Assembly (NCBI RefSeq): GCF_024139115.2
Contig: NW_026943480.1
Coordinates: 38,480 to 102,479 of the forward strand
From: Armigeres subalbatus
Lineage: Eukaryota > Arthropoda > Insecta > Diptera > Culicidae
Length of the DNA stretch: 64,000 nt
Reading direction: 5' to 3'
Shown here: positions 23,481-32,021 of the stretch, piece after piece
Layout of the letters: the number at the start of each line of letters is the position of its first letter
Position numbering within the stretch: the first letter of the stretch is position 1
Translations under genes and position numbers: made by a program
The notes under the pieces: model-generated
Told to the model about the DNA's origin: nothing
What the model saw: only the letters and a program-made list of their open reading frames with translations
The model's database searches: none

Positions 23481-24330
23481 AAAAGTAATAAGTGAGAAGC
23501 GAGAGGTGAATAGTGAGAAGTGAGATGTGAGAGGTGACAAGTGAGAATTGAGAAGTGATATATGAGAAATTAGAAGTGAGAAATAATTTGTGAGATGTGA
23601 GAAGTGAGAAATGAGAAATAATTTATGAGAAGTGAGAAGCAAGAAGGGAGAAGTGAGGAAAGTAAAGTGAGAGAGCGAGAAGTGAGGAATAAGAAGGAAG
23701 AAATGAGAAGTGACCATTGAGAACCGAGAAGTGAATAGTGAGAAGTTAGTAATGAGATAAACATGTGAGATGTGAGAAGGGAAAACTGAGAAGCGAGAAG
23801 CGGTAAGTAAAAAGAGGAAAGTTAGAAGTGATGAGTGAGAAGTGACAAATGAGAGATAAGATACGATAAGTGAGATTTAGGATAGAAAAAGTGAGAAGCG
23901 AGAAGAGAGAAGTAGGAAGTACGTGGTGAAAAATGAGAAGTGTGAAGTAAGTAGTGTAAAGTGAGAAGTGAGGAGTAAGAAGTGAATAGTGAGAAGTAAG
24001 AACTGAGAAGTGAGAAACGAGTGGTGGGACCCGAGGAGCAAAAAATGAGAAGCGAGAAGGAAGAAGTAAAAAGTGGACGAGAAGTGAGATATGCGAAGTG
24101 AGAAGTGAGAAATAGGAAGGAAGAAGGATAAGTAAGAAAACGGTAGCGAGAAGTGAAATGTGAGATTTGGGAAGTGTGAAGTAAGGAATGATATGCGAGT
24201 AGTGAGAAGTAAAAGGTGAGCAGTGGAAAGTGATTTTTGAAAAGTGAAAAGTGAGAAGTAAATAGTAAGAAGTGAGATGTAGGAAATCAAAAGTGAGAAA
24301 GGAGAAGTGAGAAGTAATATCATTAAAAAT
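23481..24330. repeat. GTGAGAA minisatellite, part 1
   Basis: A purine-rich degenerate array of 7-8 base units such as GTGAGAA, GTGAGAAG and GCGAGAAG fills the stretch. The minus strand therefore opens long frames of low-complexity peptide ([14 protein letters not shown] type). These are not genes. The array resumes at 24456 after an inserted repeat. Confidence 0.85.
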
Positions 24331-24334
24331 ATTT

Positions 24335-24455
24335 TAAGCTCTTTTAGTGGAATGTATTCAACCGTCTAAGACGAGTTAAGTATTCTCCATTTAATTCCAC
24401 CAATTATTTAGTGGTCGTCTTCAGTGTCTCGTACTTGACTCGACTCAAGTCGAGT
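24335..24455. repeat. Interspersed repeat inside the GAGAAGT array
   Basis: AAGCTCTTTTAGTGGAATGT and GTCTAAGACGAGTTAAGTA match the family at 14788 and 21341. It interrupts the minisatellite, which continues on both sides. Confidence 0.5.
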
Positions 24456-24630
24456 GATGTGAGAGGTGAGAAGCAAAAAGTTGAGAAGTTCGAAGTGAGA
24501 ATCGAGAAGTGAGAAGTGAGAGGCAAAAAAATGTAAAAAATGTAAGTGCGAAAAAAATGAAAAGTGAGAAGTGGGATGTAAAATGTGAAAAATGAGATAA
24601 AGATGGGAGATGTGAGAAGTTAGAAGGGAG
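24456..24630. repeat. GTGAGAA minisatellite, part 2
   Basis: The same degenerate GTGAGAAG/GTGAGATG units as 23481-24330 continue to about 24630. Confidence 0.8.
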
Positions 24631-25336
24631 GAGTGTACCACGCGAATTTGACGTCACACGTTTCATTGCTTGGATTGTAATCGTGGCGTTATTCTCGTTT
24701 AGCTACACTAGTTGAGAGTTCGTTTGGCTACCCTCGTCTTCGCCTCAGCTCGTCTATAGAACCTACAGTGTCTTTAATCTAGACTACTTTCCGATTTAGG
24801 TACAATATTTAGGCCACTACTTGGGATGTGGATGGTCGTATAATAACTCGATAATATTATTGAGTTCGCAAGCGAAAGGCAGGACATCATTAATGAATTG
24901 AAACAGAACCTGCTGGTGTTCGAGTCGTCAGACAAGAACAGAACACTTTTATCAGCCACCCGGGAGAAGCGAGAAGGCCGACAAAGGTGCCACAACTGAG
25001 ACCTTCTCCTTTCTTGGAACATCGACTATGGCTGAAGAGGCTATTGATTTCGCCCTGACGGCCAACTAAGAAAATATTGCGCTCAACGAAAAACGGCTCA
25101 GGCAGCAAACCGGCGAAGGTGCTCAGAGCAAAGCCAAGCAGTAGGTGACAGTAGGCCAAGCGTCGTCTTGACGGAGCAGATCAGGATGTAGTGATGCCCG
25201 AAGGGCGTTGACCCGAGAAGGCAACTTCTCGGCCCAAAAAAGCGAAAAGCACCAACCAAACGCAAGTTGCCGGGCCGCAAGAGGGTACCTGTCGGCCAGT
25301 GTCATCGGCACAAGGGACCCTGGCAGCTGGTCAGTA

Positions 25337-25443
25337 CCCAAGCAGCACAAATCTAATGAAACTGGTTACAGTAACCTAATTGTGACTAAATCTGGTCACA
25401 CATAAGTAACTGTGATATATGTACAACATGTGTTCTGCTCGGG
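25337..25443 (+). mobile_element. 107-bp MITE in the ORF1 relic
   Basis: The ends CCCAAGCAGCACA and TGTTCTGCTCGGG form inverted repeats, with TA on both outer sides. The internal TGTGACTAAATCTGGTCACA is shared, in reverse, with the copy at 25666-25770. Confidence 0.65.
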
Positions 25444-25665
25444 TAGCTCAAAGCGGAAGTCGAGCGCATCTCGACCCGTAAAGAAAGTTAAGGACAGAGT
25501 AGAGGCCTTGTTGCTCAAAACCGATAATCATAAGTACGCCGACGTCGATGCAGGCGACCGAAAAGCTTTCGGCGCTGGAACAGGACGCACGAAGCGTCAG
25601 ACGCACCAAGACTGGTGAAATGATTTTGGTGCTGAAACGTGGAGCTAGCGGGACGACTGGCCCAA

Positions 25666-25770
25666 CCCTAGCAGCACACATACTTCACATAGGTTGCTGC
25701 AACCCATATGTGACCAGATTTAGTCACAATCAAGTTGCTGCAACTATTTTTGTCTGACTTGTGCTGCTCG
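25666..25770 (-). mobile_element. 105-bp MITE, opposite orientation
   Basis: The ends CCCTAGCAGCACA and TTGTGCTGCTCGG are inverted repeats. The internal TGTGACCAGATTTAGTCACA is the reverse complement of the matching part of 25337-25443. It interrupts the ORF1 reading frame between SGTTGP and EILGDGAE. Confidence 0.65.
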
Positions 25771-25904
25771 GAAAGAGATATTGGGTGACGGCGCCGAGGT
25801 GAGGTCGTTGGGGACGGAAGTGACCTTCCAGTGCAAGTAACTGGACGAGGTCACGAACGCGGTACAAAGGTCTTCTATTTGGCAATAGCAAAGAACCGTT
25901 TTTT

Positions 25905-26155
25905 CTATTAAAAGTCGTTTTTTACGCGGTTTTCGGGATTCCCGCGTTTTTTTACGCGATTTACGGGATTTACGCGGATTTTTTTCAAAGTTTTTTTTTA
26001 CGCGGCTTTTAAAAAACGTTCGGAAACACGTGAAAACCACAAAAAAACGATTTTTATTTAAGTCGTTTGTTACACGGTGTTTGGGATTCACGCGGTTTTT
26101 TTCACGTGGTTTTGATTTACGTGGAACGTATCCCCCGCGTAAAAACCGACTCCAG
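25905..26155. repeat. TTTTACGCGGTTTT simple repeat
   Basis: Degenerate units of TTTACGCGG plus GGGATTT/CGGGATT repeat across the stretch. It is CpG-bearing and T-rich. No gene. Confidence 0.6.
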
Positions 26156-26164
26156 TGTTAACTA

Positions 26165-26575
26165 TTTAGGGAGGTCTCGTAGCGTTGTTGGTTACACGTT
26201 CGCCTTATAAGCGAATGGTCATGGGTACGATTCCCAGCCCCTCCACCAAACCCTCGTCAGTCGCCGGACTCGCAGCTCATACGGTGGCGTTTTGGGTTAC
26301 GGCTGCCTGATGACGACTGACAACTTGTTCTTCTCGGAGGCATTCCTCCAACGTTACCCGGATAAATGGCAACCGAGCAATGCAATGATAATTGGATACA
26401 CGACATGGACAAACGAAAACAATGGACTCACGATTAGATGGACTGGCAACGACAACAATAACGAATTATGGATATCTAAAAATAGATTCTTTGTGGATTA
26501 TGTACAACAGAATACCACAGTAGATCTCCCGGCACAGTAGCGGGGTGCCTACCAAATAAATACATGACTAAAAAA
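26165..26575 (+). mobile_element. tRNA-derived SINE, full-length copy
   Basis: A tRNA-like head (26170-26248) is followed by an unrelated body containing GCTGCCTGATGACGACTGA and CAGTAGATCTCCCGGCACAG, ending ATAAATACATGACTAAAAA. A second copy lies in reverse at 27985-28345 with the same body order. The ORF at 26292-26540 is inside the SINE body and is not a gene. Confidence 0.8.
26170..26248 (+). repeat. tRNA-Ile(UAU)-like head with encoded CCA
   Basis: Acceptor GGAGG (26170-26174) pairs with CCTCC (26240-26244). The anticodon stem TTCGC/GCGAA closes the 7-base loop CTTATAA, whose position 34-36 triplet is TAT. The T arm is GGG-TACGATT-CCC. After the acceptor the sequence reads ACCA, as in a mature tRNA. 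The D arm and upper acceptor pairs are imperfect, so I read it as the SINE promoter, not a working tRNA. Confidence 0.6.
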
Positions 26576-26584
26576 AGTGAATTA

Positions 26585-27037
26585 CACCCAGGTTTTTTTT
26601 TTACACGGTTGTAATTCATTAATTTCTCGGGAAACCTGAATTTTCACAACTTTTCATATACACTCTGAATTTTCTTTGATTTTTTGTGAGGTTAACGTGG
26701 GGTTAACTCACCGACGAACCGACGTGTCACTGGCGCTCTCTGATTGTCTCTCGCTTTTTAACGGTCATTTACTTTTGCGGGCGATCGCTTCTGTCAAATA
26801 AGCTAAGACACAACTCCGCTGCAATTTTAATACACGTTGGATGGAGGCTGAGCTATGAAAACTTCGCGAGCCATTATGGGGGTGGCGGTAGTGTTCGATG
26901 ATTTTTCATCATGGCGTCGTGGGCAGCAAATTTGAATTATTTTCCATTAAGTGACACGTCGGTGGTTAACTCATTGCTTCATTGATGCTGAAGGTCTTAA
27001 ACGACTAAAACCAAACCGTGTAAAAAAAACCTGGGTG
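26585..27037. mobile_element. 453-bp TA-flanked MITE, CACCCAGG ends
   Basis: CACCCAGGTTTTTTTTTTAC (left) mirrors GTAAAAAAAACCTGGGTG (right). TA sits directly outside both ends (26583-26584, 27038-27039). An inner pair ACACGG/CCGTGT extends the inverted repeat. Non-coding. Confidence 0.75.
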
Positions 27038-27334
27038 TATTTATTACACATGTTCATTTTCATTTATTTAGTCTACATCTGAACAGACACTGAATCAACA
27101 ATTTGACGCCATGTTCAAAATTACACATGTTACAAAATCTGAAAAAAAAATCACGGTGTCTTCGAAATATTCAGAAAGTAGCTAAAACTATTTTAAGAAC
27201 CTATTCCGTCTTCACGCTTTATCAGGATGAAACTATAATAAGAAGGTTCTTGAAAGTTGTCGTATAACATCTCGTAATCCAAACAGACTATAAACGTCAA
27301 CTTTTGGAAAACCAAAAATGTTCAAACTTATGTA

Positions 27335-27585
27335 CACTGCAAAAATTCCATACATTTTTATTGGCAAAAATCCATTAATTTCATTCATGATTCTAATTAG
27401 TGCACACATAACCACTCTCCACGCGAAGTACAAATATAATCTATAATCAAATAAAATGTATGTGTGGTCTCTAATATGCAGTTATTGAATTTATGTGTGG
27501 GTACAAATTGCATATATTTGGTTCGCCAAATTGCAAAAATTTATGTGTGCGACAAATATATTCAATATAAAGAATTTTCTCGGTG
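27335..27585. mobile_element. 251-bp TA-flanked MITE, CACTG ends
   Basis: CACTGCAAAAATTC mirrors GAATTTTCTCGGTG, with TA outside both ends (27333-27334, 27586-27587). Subterminal TTTATGTGTG motifs recall those of the 4-kb element at 16307-20325, which suggests related ends. No ORF. Confidence 0.65.
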
Positions 27586-27699
27586 TAGGAAGCATTTTTG
27601 ACAAACTACAACCTATTTGAATTATTATTTGGGCGTTCTTCATCGGATGATAGTAAAAGAAAGTGCGATTACCTGATAACTTTCTCTCAAAACTACAAA

Positions 27700-27932
27700 T
27701 CAAGACAAAATTTTCAAAACGACTTATCTGTTTTTGTAAACAAAGATTCAAACGTCTATTCCACGAATCTGATAGCACTTCGACACAAACCAACGTCATC
27801 ATCAGGTAGCTGAAGCTTTCACCTATCTATTGGTAGTGTTTGTTTGCGTGAGAGCGCTATCAGATTCGTCAAATCGACGTTCGAATCTTTGTTTACAAAA
27901 GCAGATAAGTCGTTTTGAAAATGTTGTCTTGA
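27700..27932. mobile_element. 233-bp palindromic MITE (family G)
   Basis: TCAAGACAAAATTTTCAAAA at the left mirrors TTTTGAAAATGTTGTCTTGA at the right. The pairing continues inward: CGACTTATCTG and CAGATAAGTCG, AAACAAAGATTC and GAATCTTTGTTT. A larger copy of the same palindrome, itself interrupted, is at 48424-49594. The short ORF across it is fortuitous. Confidence 0.75.
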
Positions 27933-27984
27933 AATGCTCATTATTGATATAATTTATTCGTTCAACGATATTTGAGTTACTTAA

Positions 27985-28345
27985 CCGCTACTGTACCGAG
28001 ATCTACTGTGATATTCTGCTGTACGGAATCCACACAGAATTTATATTTAAATTTCTATTACTCATTATTGTTGCCGTTGCCAGTCTATCTCGTCGTGACT
28101 CGTGAGTCCATTAAGTCCGTTTGTCCATGCCGTGTATCCAATGATCGTTGCATTGCTCGGTTGCCATTAATCCGGGTAACGTTGAAGGTTGGAAGAATGC
28201 CTCGAAGAAGAACAAGTTTTCAGTCGTCATCAGGCAGCCATAACGGTAAGACGCGTACCCCAAAACGTCACCGTATGGGCTACGGATCCGGCGACTGGCA
28301 AGGATTTGGGAGGGGTTGGGAATCGTACCAATGACCATCCAGGGC
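27985..28345 (-). mobile_element. tRNA-derived SINE, 5'-truncated copy
   Basis: Reverse copy of the SINE at 26165-26575. Read on the minus strand it begins within the T arm (GGTACGATTCCCAACCCCTC, near 28310-28335) and ends at CTGTACCGAGATC's complement near 27990. The A-box half of the head is missing. Both strands show chance ORFs. Confidence 0.75.
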
Positions 28346-28632
28346 GACTTGATATTTTGACTTGCTCTGATTAAAGCAGAACTCGTCATCTCATAACTCA
28401 CACACCAATTGAGTCGCTTACTCAATTACTTACAGAGTTCTACATAAGGTTTCAAAATTCCATCATCCAAGCTAGCGATTTTTGGATTTCAAGGTTTGAA
28501 TTATATCCACGGAATGGATCAATCAAGGTAACTCATTTAGCACTCACCACATGAAAACAACGGCAGCACTGTATATGCATACTTCTATTCGTGTGCTTTT
28601 GACAGAACATTTCTACGGTGGCGCGATCTGTT

Positions 28633-28772
28633 CTAGACCAACATTTGAAAAGGGCGTAACAGCCAAAATTTATTCCTTCTGATTCTTCGTCTACATGTAT
28701 AGCTTTATAAGTAGACGAAGAATCAGAAAGAATAACTTTTGGCTGTTACGCCCTTTTCAAATGTTGATCTAG
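28633..28772. repeat. 140-bp palindrome, CTAGACCAACATTTG ends
   Basis: CTAGACCAACATTTGAAAAG at the left mirrors CTTTTCAAATGTTGATCTAG at the right. Arms of about 62 bases are nearly complementary throughout, including GATTCTTCGTCTAC and GTAGACGAAGAATC. A single arm of the same repeat is at 48081-48142. Confidence 0.7.
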
Positions 28773-29240
28773 TGTTCATTTCATAGCGGCGGTTTTTGCT
28801 CATTGATTGGTCCATTCAAATTTAACATTGAGTTATGAAAAAATATTAATCGAAAGATTTAAGGCTCAAGACTCCATCACAATGTTTTGAAAATTAATGA
28901 CTGTATCGCTTGTTTGTAATAGTGAGGCAATTGGTACGAAAAAGTGCAGCAGCGATAAATAAATTTTGTTTACAACTGGGGTGGGTGGAAATGGGGTGTT
29001 AAAAATAAGCCAGCTGATGCATAATGTTGCCAGACTTGACGAAATTTTTATTTTATATCATAACACATGTTTACGGTGTATCAAATATATGGGTTTTTAC
29101 TGGTTAAAATTTTTGTATACACCTTTTGGAATGTAACAGAAGCTTACATTACATATAAATCTGGCAACGGTGAAGAGATGATTATTTTCTTGTGTATGCA
29201 CACCTTTTTTTGCGTGGTGGCGTGGACGTGGCTGGCGTAT
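28773..29240. other. Intergenic, no gene seen
   Basis: AT-rich sequence with no recognised ORF or repeat ends. Confidence 0.3.
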
Positions 29241-29706
29241 ACGTTGTATTGTTCGGATTGAATAAAGTTGCATCGCGTAGATTTTGTTCTCACCATTTCA
29301 CTTATTGCGCTAGTCAATTTGAGCCTTCCGCATTTTATTGCATTTGCAATACGGTCGTCAAATTTGTCTCTCACTTCGATTTTTGGAAAGCAGTTTTCGA
29401 CAGTTTTTGGACGTGAAGTGAATTAATCGGTAGTGAAGATTGAATAAAAAGGTGAAACTCAGTTAGTGAATATGTTTTAGGAGTGATTAAATCAAAGAAA
29501 CAGTGGGAAAAGATTAAGTGAAAAATCAAGTGCGTGTGTATGTGTTTGCTCCGAACGTTCGGAGATAGTATGCGTTCGATAAAAATGCGAATGTCGGTCT
29601 AGGAAAAAAGCAGTTTTCAGCGTTTTTCCAGTAATTCCTCAGTAATTGTTAGTTTGGATAAGTGAAAAATTAATATGAAAATGTAATGAATATGCTATGA
29701 TTGAGG
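29241..29706 (+). promoter_or_regulatory. Possible promoter and 5' UTR exon
   Basis: The stretch has the AG/GTGAA-rich texture of a mosquito 5' UTR, with initiator-like CTCAGTTAGT at about 29458. It ends in a strong donor, ATTGAG|GTAAGTC, at 29706/29707. Only short upstream reading frames occur. No coding exon downstream on the plus strand was found before the opposite-strand takeout-like gene. Speculative. Confidence 0.25.
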
Positions 29707-30200
29707 TAAGTCGGCAAATAGCCCCAAAATATTGAATTTAGTTCAAAACTTTATTAGTATTAGTGCGGATTCGAATAAAATCATCGGATTGATTACGGTT
29801 TATAGAGCCTTAAGATAAATAAACGCAATTGTAAAACGCCTCTTCCGAAGAACATTGAAGTTTCTTCGCCTCTGTTTCAAGGAATACTTCTGGGTCAAAG
29901 GAGCGTGACTTAAGGAAATGTTCAATCTGTATTTGTTGATGACACTTGATATTCGATTGAGACTTCACTCGTTACGAATTCACATTTTTTTAATATTCAT
30001 GTAAAAAAACCTGACAGCAGAATAGAACTGCTATCGACTACGCGGCTTTGCCTACTCAGATCTCTCTTAGAACGTGCTCGAAAAATCAGTTAGTTTTTAA
30101 TGATAAATAAATATTAAGCATCTTAGGGGAAATGCTACAAAGTTAAAAAGACTTCACTATTTCATTTACTTCCACTAAATTCACTTTGTATCAACAGATA
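29707..30200. other. Intergenic, no gene seen
   Basis: AT-rich. CAACAGATACGTATTTCGG at about 30194 is shared with the repeat near 14870. Confidence 0.3.
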
Positions 30201-30843
30201 CGTATTTCGGTTATGGATAAATGTCCGTAAAATGAGTGAGTTTTCAACTACTGAGCCCATAGCCTGATTTCTAATAGGAAATAATGAAAAAAGATTCGTC
30301 GTCCTATATAACTTGTTGTGAGTAAACAAGTCGAGACTAAGTGCCCCAAAAATAAGTGATTTCAAATGCATTTTACGAATATATTAGTCTCCGGGCCTAT
30401 TTTAAAAAGTTTCTTTTTTTTGTAAAAAAAAGTAAATTGGCCAAAACTTCCGAGCCCAGAGCCTGATCAGCCCGAACACAATTTGTTGCGGGTAAATCTG
30501 TTGATGGAAACTGATTGAAAAAGTTGACCAGATTTTCCAAAACGTATTTCGATCATAGCTTCAGATCCCGTCAGCCCAGTTCTCAATAGAAAGCAATGGG
30601 ACTGGATTCCCTGTCGAACGCTACTTTTTGCGAGCCAATCAGTTAAGGATAAGTGTAAAAAAGTGAGCTAGATTTTTTCACTCGTCTTCGTTCAAAGAAA
30701 ATGTATTTTGGCCATAACTTTTGAGCCCATGGTCCGATTCGGCCAATTTACTATAGGGAACAATGCGACAGGATCCCACGCCGACTGCAAGTTTTTGCGA
30801 GCATATCAGCTAAGATAAGTGTTTTAAAAATGAGCTTCTAATA
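30201..30843. repeat. Tandem segments related to MITE family A interior
   Basis: Four diverged segments carry the same landmarks: a GGCCATAACTT-like start, GAGCCCATAGCCTGATT or a variant, an AATAGGAA..ATG piece, then ACTTGTTGCGAG-like and AAGTG. They begin near 30205, 30435, 30545 and 30705. The reversed landmarks (CTCGCAACAAGTTTCATTCG) occur inside family A MITEs at 1650 and 42480. Confidence 0.45.
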
Positions 30844-30965
30844 AGGGAGCGTCCACAAATTATGTAACGCTTAGAGGGGAGGGGGTTCAGCGAAGTGTGA
30901 CGATCCATTCAAAATTTTCAGATGTTTCATACAAAAAATGTGACATAGCGGGTGTGGGGGCTTAA
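30844..30965. repeat. G-rich inverted-repeat element
   Basis: GTCCACAAATTATGTAACGC, GAGGGGAGGGGG and TCATACAAAAAATGTGACAT resemble parts of the elements near 15564 and 19530. Incomplete. Confidence 0.45.
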
Positions 30966-31778
30966 CATTGTACTCTCTTGAATAGTTTGAGTGTCTGTAA
31001 TTTTATTTCCTATGGGATGGTTTGAATTTTCAGCTAAAATCATCGTAACAAGCATAATTGCTGAAAATCTATCGAAAACTCACTACCTCCACTATGAGTG
31101 TGGTAGCAAGGGACGATCACCCCATATTTTAGTCTTTTATCTGGGATTTTAACAATCGGAAATAAGAATGATAAGATGATAAGAATTAACTTCGTCATTC
31201 TTATCAATTAAGATTACTTCTACGAAATTCGTGAGTAAAAAAGTGTACTATTAATTCAATTTCAGTAATAAAACAGAAGTCTGGTTACTTTTATTTTTCT
31301 TGTTTTCAAATTCTGATTCAAATTTAAAATTCTTAATGAAACGATTGAGAATTCACATTATTGCTACGATGTTACGATTATTGGTACTCTTTATTTTTGT
31401 CCATGATCGCCCTTGAATGGATTTGAGGAATGCAAATTTTTTTCCTGTAACTGGGTGGCGGTGATATCAATCACTAGCATTGATACTGCTAACCTTGATA
31501 ATTTGTTTTAACATTCTAACACTATTTACAAGATAATTTTGCTATTTTTAATTTAATGATAATATCTTGGAGATTTTGGTCAGTCCTTCCAAACATGCTG
31601 CTCTAATCACGCTTATTAATCTAGTAAAAATATTTTCATAGAGGAGTTCAAGATTTCAATAGATTTAAGTTCATATTTACACAGAATTGTACGTAGTTTC
31701 TCGTAGTTGTTGTAAGCAGTTGCATTGCATTGCTTTCATTGTCCTTATAAATATCTTACCCATCGAACACGGATATTA
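30966..31778. other. 3' flank of the takeout-like gene
   Basis: AT-rich sequence downstream (minus-strand sense) of the stop codon. It should hold the 3' UTR and poly-A site of the takeout-like gene, but no clearly placed AATAAA was identified near the stop. Confidence 0.3.
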
Positions 31779-32021
31779 TCACACCAGCCAAAGTTTCAGA
31801 GGCAATTTGTTAAATAGTTCGTTCCACAGCCCGGTAAAGATATCCGCCAATCCATGCTCGAGGTCCGTTCTTAACTCTGCAATCACTTCGTTGGCATTCT
31901 GATTCAAAAACAGATTCAACGACGCCCCGAGCACCTGGTTACCTTGGAAGAGGTTGTCCAGATGAATGCGCATGCCACCAACCAGAAAGGTGACTTTCAT
32001 TTCCTCGATGAAAATTGCATC
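31779..32021 (-). CDS. Takeout-like gene, exon 4
   Basis: It begins after the acceptor TTGTTTCAG (32022-32030 region) and encodes DAIFIEEMKVTFLVGGMRI, HLDNLFQGNQVLGASLNLFL and the C-terminal helix region ending NKLPLKLWLV, TGA at 31779-31781. The LDNLF..G...LG...N.FLN pattern is the family's C-terminal signature. Eighty codons plus stop, phase 0. Confidence 0.9.
   Translation of the reverse strand, partial: DAIFIEEMKVTFLVGGMRIHLDNLFQGNQVLGASLNLFLNQNANEVIAELRTDLEHGLADIFTGLWNELFNKLPLKLWLV

Larger units (their letters stand above)
24860..25870 (+). pseudogene. R1/LOA-like LINE ORF1 (gag-like) relic
   Basis: A GC-richer block lies in an AT-rich setting. In the plus frames, SVRRTKTGEMILVLKRGA (about 25586-25650) and then EILGDGAEVRSLGTEVTFQC (about 25773-25830) match the way ORF1 proteins of R1-type non-LTR retrotransposons read just before their zinc knuckles. 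That family role is RNA binding. The relic is frameshifted, has stops (for example after FQCK), and is split by two small MITEs (25337-25443, 25666-25770). The start and the clade are uncertain. Confidence 0.5.

Noticed and set aside
23439..24666. Serine/leucine-rich minus ORFs
   Set aside because: Translations of the GTGAGAA minisatellite.
26292..26540. 82-codon ORF
   Set aside because: It is the SINE body. The second SINE copy does not keep the frame.
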